Shown: positions 1-11,384 of the stretch, one piece after another
How the letters are laid out: every line of letters starts with the position of its first letter
How positions within the stretch are numbered: position 1 is the first letter of the stretch
Assembly (NCBI GenBank): GCA_947462335.1
Contig: OX381707.1
Coordinates: 84,344,610-84,408,609, forward strand
Source: Harmothoe impar
Taxonomy: Eukaryota; Annelida; Polychaeta; Phyllodocida; Polynoidae
Reading direction: 5' to 3'
Length of the DNA stretch: 64,000 nucleotides
The notes under the pieces: model-generated
The model's input: the letters and a program-made list of their open reading frames with translations, nothing else
Databases searched by the model: none
Told to the model about the DNA's origin: nothing
Made by a program: the position numbers and the translations under genes

Positions 1-1983
1 CCATTAGCCATATTTCACATGACTGATGCACAGCTGCAGAACTGGCACATTACTTGTAATTGCTGTCATGCTCTATTAAAGTCAGTGATAGAGAACTATC
101 AGATACTTTTAAAAGTATTATCCACAGAGACAAAGAAGCAGAGTGCTGTATAGGTACCCAAGATGACTATTGAAACAACAGGTATGGTGAAGCTGATTCA
201 AAGTAGTATCAGTGATTATATTGCAATGATTACACATCGGAATCCAAATAAGTTTCCATCTATTCAACGTTCAGCTTATATGTGCGTCAAACTCTTACAG
301 CAATCAAACGCTGAGGGATGCTTTTGGACAGATAGTTTTTGATGTCACAAGTACCTAATGCTTATTGCACCGAGAATGACTGTGTGTGAAGCGCTCTAGT
401 AAAACAAGTGCGAAAGCTCTAGGGGAGAAGCAGTCTGTCTGGGGAGGGCCAGAATTTACCTATACTCTTCGTCTCCTGATTGCTTAATGGTCTTCTCGCA
501 TGCACCTCCTTTTTGTTTAGGTAACATTTGTTGTGTGCAAACTCAACTTTTGGCTTTCCTGGGGGATGGTCATTAACACATTTCTTCCAACACCTCACTC
601 AACTCAACACCTCAAACATGTAAAACCAGCAAACACCAACAGGTCAGTTAAGAGTAAAACATGCCGTCTTCTAACAAGACAACTAGCTGGCTAACCTGCA
701 TGACGTTTCTAGATTCTGAATGAATACTCTGAATGATATAGCTGACATAGCTTTTTGATAGGTTACATCTACAATAGACAACTAATAGTCCATATAATAA
801 GGGCCCTTAATCTGCCCACTACTTAATGCTTAATGAATAGGGTAGTATGGAAGGAGTCCTTTTAGCTCATCCAAACTCTGCTAGGAGAGTGAGACCCAGC
901 TGGCCAGCTGGTCGATAAGAAAGAAAAAAAACTATTTATTGTCCTGCTGTTAGAGCTCATTGTGCTACCAAATCTGTATTCAGGGTGCAGGGACAGGAAC
1001 CCAGCATAGAACCCACCTTTATTGTCCATAAAAGAGTTGCTGCCTAAATATGATTTTAAATCTCAAACCCAAATATAAAGTAAATGCATTAGTGTTCTTT
1101 AAATTGGAAAGAAACATAGAATCAAGCAAAAGGCTTCAGAGTAATAAATATCATTTTTGAATTCATGATAGAGGCACCAGGTAAGAAGACCGACCATGGT
1201 AATTCTTTAGGAGAGCCTCTTAATGTGACTGCTTCTTAATGTTTACTGCTGCTATGCAGTCATTAAACTATTTTGAAATATAAAACTTAAGACTGCCAGT
1301 TCTCTTTTTGAAGAACTGGAATGTAGGAAATTTATTTTCAGCCTTCCTACCTGGTCTCCTTCAGTAAAGACATGGTAGGCACTTAAGAACCGTTGGCATT
1401 GTTAACAACTTAAAATAGTTTTCATTTTTTTAATTTGAAATGCTTCTTTTTAATGCAAAACCCATTGTGTTTGATAAGAGGGTCTTTCTCAAATAATATC
1501 TGAATTGGACAAGTTATTTAACAATTAAGGCTGATCAACCCCGCTCTGGGATTTCAGAAGAAAAATTATTCAGACCTGATCCCAGAATGTCAGAGGTCTA
1601 ATTGTTTAATTGATGACCGTTGGTGATTATGGAAAGTGTGAAATTACAACACAGCAAAATCATTGATTGAGAAAGAAAACAATTATATTGAATATTTGTT
1701 TACAGACTTGTAGCTCTTTGATAATACAAGTGGAATGAATACCTTTCAAGGAGTACATACAAATTATGATGTTAAGGTTCCATGACAATGTTCTCCACAA
1801 AGGAATGTTGAACACAGGGAAGGTAGAATTACCATAAGCTGAGACAGCTTCTACTGGCCGTTAATATGTTGCAAAAAGGGAGCAAAGTGCAGATTTAGGC
1901 GTATCCCTTTTAGACACTTAGTCATACAGGGGATAGGGCAGGATGACATGTTAGGTGTCAACTGATGTACCTGCCCCTGATAA

Positions 1984-2054
1984 GGGCTCAGGCAGCTTGT
2001 ACATCAGGGGTAATGAAGACATTTCTAGTCAGCACTGGACACTGCCCTGAGCCC
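1984..2054. repeat. Conserved inverted repeat in duplicated block
   Basis: GGGCTCAGG at the left and CCTGAGCCC at the right pair over 9 bp, extendable by CAG/CTG, around a loop of about 46 nt. The same pair, with a nearly identical loop, is present at 13584-13654 and 50810-50880, although surrounding sequence has diverged more. It could be a functional hairpin, the core of a young repeat, or a chance of slow decay. No miRNA identity is recognised. Confidence 0.55.
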
Positions 2055-2404
2055 ACACACACCCTACCTGCCTCACACTCCCCTCTATCATTAACTACTC
2101 ACATATTGAGCTACTCCCTCACTGGGAACTGATCCTGATATGAGCCGCTCACTGATATTCAATGAGCCACCCTAGACATTCTCCCATGCTGAGCTGCTCC
2201 CTCAGGCTACACACCCCTATATGCTGCCCTGGTCACCCTATCTTGGATTGAGGCACTGCTTATTAGTGTCAAGTGTTCGTCCAATTTATTGGAGGTATAT
2301 CCTTAAATTACACTACCAGGTAGATATCTGACAATACTAGGTCAATTTAGTAACAGTATGTATGTAAAGATGATCTGCGTTTTAAGTGATTGCTATGGCT
2401 TCCA

Positions 2405-2475
2405 GGAAATGTCATCACGATGCACCCATGCAGCACTTGAGAGTAACTTCCAGGGCTGCATTGGTGCATCATGAC
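2405..2475. repeat. GATGCACC/GGTGCATCATG inverted-repeat element
   Basis: A short element starts with a TCATCACGATGCACCCATGC-type sequence and ends with GCATTGGTGCATCATGACA in inverted orientation, with CCAGGGCTGC inside. Relatives occur at about 14060-14135, 53118-53190 and 58756-58907, and a degenerate one at 30590-30660 inside the large element. It looks like a small MITE family. Confidence 0.5.
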
Positions 2476-3763
2476 AGACCTTGGGGAGTGTCTCAAAACT
2501 ATAAGGCAGCATGATGCTTGAATTCAGCCCTGATTAGGGCTGCATTTATTCATCAAGGCATTGCGCCATCTTTAAAGGGTAAATGAGTATATAGACTGAG
2601 AGGACTGGACAGTATAATCAGCTGATTGAAACATTCTCTATTGAAGCATATCTATTTTCCTCAATATGCAACATTAAGAGAGTATGCCACTTTCACCCCA
2701 GACTGTAAAGTATTTCTGACTAGGTAGATAGCAGGTGCTGGGTCCCTCTACTGGATGTTCCCTAAGGCTGGCTTTATACAAGCATAATGGAAAAGATTTT
2801 CTCGACATCCCCTAGCCTTCATTTATCAGCCAGCGATATATGTTATATAAGCATGCTATCCGTCCAAGTTATATCAAGCCAATCTGCCTACAACCCCTCC
2901 AGCCACCACATAGTGAGCCAGCTTGGGTATATGAATCTCCTGGTTCCTATGCCTCAATGATGTAGTGTATGCCGTAACAGTCTCCATTTTGAGGCCTTGA
3001 GATGTCCTGGTATCAGGATCGATAACTTCTCATGTTATGGCCTTAATGACACATGACACAGGTCCCTTTGGGAAATATAGGATGAGCCTATTACATTGTC
3101 CGTTAATCACTTTTAATATCTCCTATATTTTGGTTCTCTGATATATCATATTGAAACTCAACAAGATGCCATGAGTGGAGCTAGATACACGCCTTTTTAG
3201 TATGGCAAAAGTGATATATTCTGTCCCAAGGTAAGACATGGCAAAATTAATTGATTTTCACTTCCAATCACCTTCTATATTCTTGTGATCAGAATATATT
3301 TAGAGAAAATATTGATGTATGAAGAAGGTTGTAGTTTACTTTCATTAGAAATGTGTGCAAAAAAATCCTGCTGGATTGTTTTTACTGCAAAACGTTTAAA
3401 AAAAACAACATACTCATCCTTCTTTGAAGGTGGTAATAAAAAATTATCAGCAGCCTGCTTGGTTGTATTTAAGATATCTCTGACAGCAGCTTGACAAGAT
3501 GGGTACGGTGCTGCACATTCAGGACCTGTATATGTTGTAATTACTGCTGATGATTGCTCCAGATGGAATCCAATCAATGATTTTGTACACTTCTTATCAA
3601 AATCCTATATGCCTACTTAGCAATATCTTAAGCCACCTATTCTTGAATGACATGATTGGTTTGGTTCTGCTCAATCAGGATCTATATATATGCTATAAAT
3701 ACTGCTCATCATTTCCCTTCAATGGAATTCAATCAATAGTCTCATTCATTTAACATTAAAGTC

Positions 3764-3914
3764 TGCCCAGCAAACAAATAACGTTATACACCATTTTATA
3801 TGTTATATAACGTTATATGTCAACGTTTTCTAAGGCTCTTTAGTATGACATAACGTTATGTAAAGTTTAAAACGTTATTTTGACGTAAAATAACGTTTTT
3901 TTCTTAGCTGGGAT
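3764..3914. mobile_element. AACGTT-rich palindromic MITE
   Basis: About 150 bp densely filled with AACGTT, CGTTAT and ATAACG words in both orientations, bounded by CCCAGCAAAC on the left and TTAGCTGGG on the right. The paralogous position near 15352-15370 reads straight through from an AAGTCC-like to a TAGAGTACCTGCC-like sequence without the insert, which is good evidence of a discrete insertion. There is no coding capacity. The superfamily is not assigned because the target duplication is ambiguous. Confidence 0.65.
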
Positions 3915-5040
3915 AGAGTACCTGCCTATTGGTTAATATCTGGGGCCTCAGGTTTATTCTGCCCACACACACCCTCCCTGCCTAAGACCCGTCTATATCA
4001 TGAGCTGCTCACACATTGACCTACTCTTTCACTAGGACCTCCAACTGGAATGACCTATTCCCTGATATTCAATAAGTCCTGACATTTAGCACTTCATCAC
4101 ACTGAGTAACTTATCCTAAGGTCCACACACCCTGACTGGCTCTTGACATCAACCTCTCATGAGTTACTTTTAGTTTATCTAGAATAAGCTCTTCTCACCC
4201 TCTTTTTGACGGCCAGAATCTGGATTGGTTTACAGTCAACTTAGTAATGGATACAGTAACTAATTATTGGAAATAAAAGGCTGCTGTTAAACCTACTATT
4301 TCTGGTAGGTTTAAGGTTAAACCTCCAATTATTCCCAGGCCAAGCCGTTCCCTGGATGAAACGTAAAATTCTTACCCCCAGGCATTATTTAAAGCCCAGG
4401 CCTATTAAAACTAGTTTTGTGTACAAATTCAGTACACAAAACTAGCTTCTACAATTGAAATCTCCCTGCATTAAACATCTCTCAGTGTCTTACTTATGCT
4501 TCAAAGTTAGTTTCCTTACATTTAAAAGCAGACATTGTTACTCCAATTTCCTATCAAAAGGAATCTTTTGTCTGAAAAACTTTACCTTTCAATGGAAAAC
4601 AGGAAAGACACTGAATCACACAAATACAACAGTTCGGCATCATTGTCTGCAGTGAAAGAGGGAAACTTCTTATCAAAGAGCCGTTCTTTGGGAATTGATT
4701 TGCACTTAATATTTCTGACCTTCCTCTGAGGCGTTTTAGTCTGTTTCTACCAGTAACCAGACACAACACCATGTTCTCTAGTTCTCACGCTAAAAACAAT
4801 CACAACATTTCAAAATTCAGGTTTAAAGAGTGAAAGTTGTTGTTTTCTGGTATCAACACCCCAATATGTCATACAGCATGACACCATGGCCCTGTCTGTG
4901 GACTAATGTTTTATTTTCCTGAATCTTGTCACCTTGGTTTTTGATAAACTACTGTGCCAGAAATCAGACAATTCTGTTTTCCTCTTGCTTGAAATTTTTT
5001 TGTTTTACATTGCTAAGAAACATTGTTGTTACGGAGAATA
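3915..5040 (+). repeat. Diverged duplicated block shared with 50876-52130
   Basis: From the CACACACACCCTCCCTGCCT segment near 3963 onward the sequence follows 50876-52130, including a shared AATTGAAATCTCC segment (4454 and 51533) and a shared CAATGGAAAACAGGAAAGAC segment (4590 and 51679). ORFs at 4455-4729 are not preserved in frame in the other copy. No gene is supported. Confidence 0.65.
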
Positions 5041-5437
5041 GACCAAAAAAGAGCCTTTGGAAAACTGACAAAGAACTACCTGACCCTACCTGGTAAGCAT
5101 AGGGTTTGCCCTGGCCTTAAAGAATTGCCCCAGCTTAGAACAGGAGCTTCAACATCCTGTCTGGCCTCAACTGTCGGTAAGTGGTGGGTAAGTGCTGCCA
5201 AGTGGTTTATAGTCTGTAATCTCTGCAGCAGGGGGAGGCATTGTAAAGACTGGGATTTGCCAAATCCTTATATTGCTACTGAATAACTGATAATCTAGAG
5301 GGAAGTCTCTGGTAAGAGATGTTTCACCATCAATGATGTTTTGGCAGTAGCAGCTTGTTTCAATGGTGAAAGCCATCTGTAAGAGGATCTTAATGGCTAC
5401 ACCAGAAACTCACTGTATTGAGACACTGCAGTCTGTG
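5020..5437 (+). repeat. GGTAAGTGGTGGGTAAGTG-family repeat
   Basis: The family core (GGTAAGTGGTGGGTAAGTGC, then a CAAGTGGTTTATAGTCTGT segment) lies near 5175. Other copies sit near 6579, 37047, 38233, 39089 and 40583, each followed by a 'TTTATTTGCC' to 'ATGATGCCTTTGA' type segment in most copies. The core contains GGTAAGT words that would fit a splice donor, but no flanking reading frame is conserved, so I do not call an exon. Confidence 0.55.
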
Positions 5438-5674
5438 ACGTGACATGTTACAGTACACAGCTATACAGTGTACAGCGGGGGTCTCAGAAGGTGTCCAGAT
5501 AACAGACAGCCTGACTAAGTGACATGTTACAGTACACAGCTCTACAGTGTACACCGGGGGTCTCAGAAGGTGTCCAGATAACAGACAGCCTGACTAAGTG
5601 ACATGTTACACAGCTGTACAGTGTACAGTGGGGGTCTCAGAAGGTGTCCAGATAACAGACAGCCTGACTAAGTG
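5438..5674 (+). repeat. About 80-bp tandem repeat, three copies
   Basis: Three head-to-tail units begin near 5438, 5519 and 5599. Each carries GTGACATGTTACA, a TACAGTGTACA palindrome, GGGGGTCTCAGAAGGTGTCC and GATAACAGACAGCCTGAC. Units are nearly identical apart from a short deletion in the third, so the array is recent. Confidence 0.85.
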
Positions 5675-5889
5675 CTAGCAGCAGCTAGCAGCTGGGCATC
5701 CTACACCACAGGGAGTGTTGGCCTCTCTGTGGGTGTTTAATTCTCCAGCTTGCAGGATCACTCTGAATCAGATCTACTCACTTCCAACAGCATTATTTAA
5801 GTTGATTAAATAGGCCTTTTGATTATGTTCACCTGAGAGTTTAAGAAACACCTTTTTGTCATGAAGTTGAACCTGAGAAGTTGTTCAAT

Positions 5890-7330
5890 GTTAACCTTTA
5901 ACAATCAACCCCTCCCCCTCACATCAGCCCAGTCAAGGTGCCCCTACAGGGTGAGATAACGGGTCCCAATCCTTATAATTAAAAGTACTGGAGGTGATAA
6001 TAAGGTACAGAGGGCTTGTCGGGGGCATCTCACAAATCAGGTAGGGACATAGTCAGTTGAGTATGTGCCATTCTCACAGGGGGACGGGAAATTGTAGCAG
6101 AATTCAGCCGGTCATTTAAATGCTCCACCAGGTGCCCACTCTGGTTGTTGGCTTTTGGAAAACTGGCTCATGAAAAATCTATGTTACCATAACATGTTTT
6201 AGAATATAACTTAATTATTGACTATTTGAGACTGATATAGAACAAAGTGGATCATTGAGAGAAGGAAAATAAAAAAAAAGTAAAGATATTTCAGTATAAG
6301 CCAGGGATGTGGCACTCATGCCACAACTCTGGAGCAAAATATCCCAGTGTGTGGGAGTTTATTTTGAGAATGGGGAAATGACTTTATTAATTTATTCATA
6401 CAGGAACTGCTTTGAAGTATTCCTGGAGAGCGCCTCTTTATGCAGAGCCCTCCGGCAAATATCAAAACTACAATTGATACCACCACTGCCGCCAAATGGC
6501 CACCATTTACTGATTTTGTATTCTACTATGGTGTCTTTTCCTGGCATAATCACCCCGCCTGGAGTCAGGCCTCAACTGGTGGTAAGTGGTGGGTAAGTGC
6601 TACCAAGTGGTTTATAGTCTGTGATCTCTGCAGCGGTAGGAGGAGTCATGATAATTGGGATTTGCTAAAACCCTTTATTTGCCATGGAATAATGTGGCTC
6701 ATCTAGTAGGAAATGATGCCTTTGACACCATTGATGTAGTTTCTGTAGCAGCAGTGGAACTCAGTGTACGAATGCACTGGATAAGTCAGCCCTCCGTGAG
6801 AGAACTTGGCAGTGTACACAGTGATTCTTGCACTTGGCAGAGAATCCTTTAAGAAGGGGACGTAGTCTGTGCTAGTAACCCAACCTGAGACATGTCTATA
6901 GTTCAAATTATAGTTGTGCCTTAGTTGAGTACTGCTTTCTGCCAAGTGCATTGAACAAAAAAATGAGTTGCAAGAAAGCTTGGAGTCTTAAGTGTATAAA
7001 CATCAAACCTTAAATTTTGAGAATTGCACATTTCTACTTTTTTTTTGTTTGTGTATGTGTCTCCCAAATCTTTTGGTCTAGGGGTCTGTGTCATAACACC
7101 CTTGCCTCTGCCAGTCTCAAAATACAACATAACTTACCAAATGAAAAAGACGATTGAAATTACAATTTCTGTTTTAAGAAAGGCTTTCCTCTTAATAATC
7201 ATTGACCAATTTCATCCCTAAATTAAAAGTTCAAAAGCTATTGCAAGGAGACAAGCTAGAAATAACCTTTCTCTGATGGCTCCTCCTACTCTAGTGGGTG
7301 GTGCCTTATAGTGTCTTTGTAGCACTGAAG
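5890..7330 (+). repeat. Diverged repeat block related to 37590-41300
   Basis: The 5890-6200 part matches 37590-37850 (shared GGGTGAGATAAC, CTCACAAATCAG and GGTTGTTGGC segments). The 6300-7330 part matches 38050-39460 and 40260-41300. ORFs here (6309-6596, 6440-6706) run through the repeat core and are not conserved in other copies. No gene is supported. Confidence 0.6.
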
Positions 7331-7476
7331 ACTTAATTATATGCTTGACATACCTGGCTGGACACTCCTATTGCATAATGGGGTTAATCATATTGGCTGA
7401 ATCAATGAACCAGAGTTCCCAAGGCATACAAACTTCTAAAGAAAAGCAAGGAAAACCCTTGTGGGTACTGATAATG

Positions 7477-7830
7477 CACCATGGTGGCAGTAGTAGTTGG
7501 TGGAGAGGGAACTACTGCAGCACCACAGTGGCAGTAGTAGTGGCACAGGAGGGAACTACTGCAGCACCATGGTGGCAGTAGTAGTTGGTGTAGAGGGAAC
7601 TACTGCAGCACCATGGTGGCAGTAGCAGTGGTAGAGCAGGTAACTACTGCAGCACCATGGTGGCAGTAGCAGTGGTAGTGGAGGGAACTACTGCAGCACC
7701 ATGGTGGCAGTAGCAGTGGTACAGCTGGGAACTACTACAGCACCATGGTGGCAGTAGCAGTGGTACAGCTGGGAGCTATTGCAGCACCATGGTGGCAGTA
7801 GTAGTTGGTGGAGAGGGAACTACTCTAGCA
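7477..7830 (+). repeat. 44-bp minisatellite, eight copies
   Basis: The word CACCATGGTG (or CACCACAGTG in one unit) recurs at 7477, 7521, 7565, 7609, 7653, 7697, 7741 and 7785, an exact 44-bp period. Each unit holds GGCAGTAG and ACTACTGCAG. The 78-aa ORF across the first units is a by-product of the repeat. Confidence 0.9.
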
Positions 7831-7835
7831 CTGTG

Positions 7836-8400
7836 GCAGTAACTGTGATAAAGTTGCATTGTGGGTAATCTAATCAGTTATCTATGGTTTCAGATATCTG
7901 CTTTACCATGATGATTGCTGAGCTCAGAAAGACTTGGTGCATTTCCTGCATTGATGATACTTGATGATAGCAATGTTTCACTAAAAACGTAAATCCTAAC
8001 TTCAAAAATTACAAAACACCACTGTATCAGAGATCTAATCTGATATTTGAATTTTTTTGAATTTCAGTTTTCTGTGCAAGGTATTTATAAATGAATAAGA
8101 AAAGAACTGGGGACAAATACTTAAGGTAGGAAAATCAGGCAAGACTGACATTGTCAAGTACAATTAAAATGTTTTTTATTTTTGATTGGTGAATTTTAAG
8201 CTCAGTAGTAGAGAACTAAGTTGAACAGGTGTTGATTGTAGGACTCAACATTTCAATACGATTAATGTAACTTTATCAGGAACTAAGGACAAATTTGGGG
8301 CAGTTTTTAAGCTGTAGCTTACCCTTTACATGAAACATACACTATGCATGTCTGTGTCTAGAGAAATGTGGGCTCACATTGGATTGCCAGCATTTTCTTC
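7836..8400. other. No recognised feature
   Basis: AT-rich single-copy-looking sequence. I see no ORF of note, RNA gene or repeat in it. Confidence 0.5.
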
Positions 8401-9905
8401 AGAAGGCACTGACCAGCTTTGAAAGATGCTTCTATGATTCACTGACTGAAATTAAAACTTGGCAAAGACCTTCTAAAGATTGCTGCCGATTGATTCCCAT
8501 TTCTAAGATACTTATCTCTACTTTCCAGTCGGGGACACACTGAGGAGGGTTTGACATGGTTTAGTGTTACAGATGGGTGACTAAAGCAGGCTAGGAGTTG
8601 TCCAGTCAGATACTAGAATTTCACAGTCTGATGGCTGGAGAGTTATGGGGACCGGCTCACCTGCCGCAATTGTCCGCGAAAAAATAAAAAGAAAGGCTTT
8701 GCTGAAAACCTGTTTCAAATTCTTATGTCACAAATGAGAAAAACTTATCAAGCATCTAACATCTAATATTTTTTAGAGCAATTCAAGCCCATTAAAGAAG
8801 AACATGAAAGAAGAGCAATAAGGTAGAGCAAGTGCTCATATTTTGCCATCACACAGCTTTAAGGACTTGAGTTATTTTATCCTAATTTGCAGAAACAATA
8901 CAGGTATCACTGCCATTAAACTAAATTTTGGAATTAAATTTGAGAAATTCATCGCTGAGAAAACATCATAAATGCAGTGCCTGATAACATTATTTCTCAT
9001 GACACACTTTTCTCTCAGTTGTCAATAATTTACTGCTCCAGCGGGTCTGTCCCCCAAGGAATTGGACATTAACTCTTTTTTGTGTTTCCTGTTTTAGGGC
9101 AGCTGTTATGGTAACTAAGCTGTTTTATGTTTGACTAAAAATAATGTTACAGAGACAGGTTTAATTGGCCTCTGTCCCTATTCTCTGCATGTTTAGGGGG
9201 ACAAAAAGCTTGTTACTCCATGAAAAAGTAATTCCTATTATATGTCATTTTGTTCAATCATTAAACTGTCAAAGTGAAATCTGGGGTAATTTGAAACTAT
9301 TTATCCTAAATGATGCAAAAACTAACAATACCAAATTGTTGTATGAGAAGATTATATATAGTTATGATATACTTATGAAATTAGTGAAACTAAAAGTATC
9401 ATTCAAAATTCTGAAATTTGAAAATAGTTGAACACAGTGAGATCAGACAGTTGACGGTAAACAGGGTGGTCACATAGTGGGCACACTATGCTCTTTGTGA
9501 GGAAAGAGAGACCTAAAGGAAATGTCAACATGACTATTGTACAGACAAACTCAATGGCATTATTTAAGTGCTGCTCAATTTCTAGACCTTTTTGAAAACC
9601 TAACTGCACCAATACTAGCAGGGTCCGCCAGCTGTATGAGACTAATGTGTAGGGTCCGGTGTACGAGCTTTTCTAATGTTCCCTGTCACCTATGTTGCAC
9701 CCTACTCAGATACACACACAGTAAGCAGACACCCACGCCCACCACCATGCAGCGGGCGTCATATTGCTTCATCTAAATATAGCCTAATGGCAGTCTGGGT
9801 GTTCCATCTCAGATCCTGTGTGAGTCTTGCACTGCCATATGCTGACCAGAGGGAGGGTAGTCTCAGGTTCAAGTTCATGTATGTGCCACTCAAACTGACC
9901 CCATG
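8400..9905 (+). repeat. Diverged duplicated block shared with 42330-43200
   Basis: Shared landmarks are TTGATTCCCATTTCTAAGAT with CAGTCGGGGACACACTGAGG (8490 and 42386), and CACCCTACTCAGAT with CATCTAAATATAGCCT (9697 and 43028). The copies are in the same orientation but carry different indels. ORFs 9165-9431, 9537-9776 and 9676-9906 do not keep their frames in the other copy. Confidence 0.65.
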
Positions 9906-11384
9906 ATCAGGGGAGTACAAGATGACCCTCTATGTGTACTCTGTATGTCTCTTGTTACAGTGGTAGATATAGTTGTTTTAGAATTAAAGAAACGGCACGT
10001 CATGAAATGATGCAATGAAGGAATAGCTAATTAAGAAAAAGCAGAAGGCACTCCACAATTTACGTTAGGTGTCAGAGGTTAATAGTCTCTTCCAGAGACA
10101 TTGGGACACAATGTTCAGTCCCCATCTTTAGGTCAGGCCTGATACACTTTCACACCTTCTTAGTTCAGTACAATGACTACATTTGCTAAAAGTGTAAAAA
10201 CGGTTAAAGTATACTTCTTCATAGAAGAATCTTAATGAGGCTGACACTAATGAAGGGAATTCTTGATTGTTCCTGGTACTCTCCCCCATTCTTGAATTGG
10301 TGAGGGTGGAAATCTGATTTGTTAAAGACTATAATCAACCACCTTTTCTGTACATTCTGGTTGCATTGATGACTAGAGTTCTTTGAAACATTTCTGCTGA
10401 ACTGCTAATCAGTGAATTAGCCGAGGGCAGGAAGTCACATCAGCAACCCTTCCAGGGTGTGATTATCTCATATCTCCATAACTATTTTCCATGATGAGGC
10501 ACCCTTGAAGCTGTTATGAGTAAAGTGTGGTCATGTTACCAAGTAATAGTAATCCAATGGGGTATTTACCTATATATTCTTAGACATGATGCTCACACAG
10601 TTTGTGTTCATAAAATAAATCAAATACCTATATGACTCCTTAACCAAGAATGCACCATAGCAGCCAGCTAACAGAGTAACTGGCTGTGCATACCAGACAT
10701 TGTGCCATGATAGCACTCAGAGACATAGTATAAACAGTATGATGACCAGAACTTCTGCATCATCCCATTCAGGGAGTCAAAGACTGGAGCGTCTCCGAAG
10801 TACTAGAGCAGATTGGAGACCAGTGGTGCCACCGGTGTCAACCCTAAGAACTGCTCCCTCAGGCCCTGCCCTCTCTGAGTAGAGTCAGTCTGGACACTCA
10901 ACCATCTGACTTATCTACCTCTCTCATCAGTGGAAGGATACATCCTTATCTGGGGACTACTTTTAGCATGGCCATCAATGTAGAAGCAAGGGAGGAGTGG
11001 GTTGCTAATGGGTGGTCGTTGTAGGGGCAACAAATCATTCTTTGAAAAAGCTGGAGCCCAGCGACTAGAAGAAGATGGAAATAACCTGAATGTGCCTAAA
11101 TGTGGCTGTTGATGTGCCGTGTCCTGGACCACTGTCTACCAACATGCTTTATGAACAGTGATATGATATTAGGCCTGCAGTGATAACTGGCAGCATAAAG
11201 GCCTGATTTACCTACCTGTCAGGGCACCACACTGTTGGTTATAAATGGTTGCTGGGTGGGAGCAGAGATACCTGTGTGTACAGAGCCACCTTCAGCAGTC
11301 TCCATCACCACCACTTGGAGCTTATTAATGCAGATAAACTAGCCTGTCTCTTCTCTTGTGGCCTTTTGTTGGCAGTGGTCTCAG
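9906..11384. other. Unassigned non-coding stretch
   Basis: No ORF with recognisable similarity, no RNA gene and no clear repeat. The short ORFs at 10700-10882 (+) and 10911-11132 (-) look like chance ORFs. Confidence 0.45.

Larger units (their letters stand above)
1..3765 (+). repeat. Diverged duplicated block, copy 1
   Basis: This stretch aligns by eye in the same orientation with 11385-15365. Examples are the shared segment around TGATGCACAGCTGCAGAACT near 25 and 11404, the AATGTCAGAGGTCTAATTGT segment near 1586 and 13166, and the TATGAATCTCCTG segment near 2929 and 14598. Similarity is interrupted by indels, so the duplication is old. No ORF is conserved between the copies, so I see no coding exon; small ORFs such as 3285-3494 are not maintained in copy 2. 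Whether this is a repeat family or a segmental duplication cannot be settled from one window. Confidence 0.75.
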
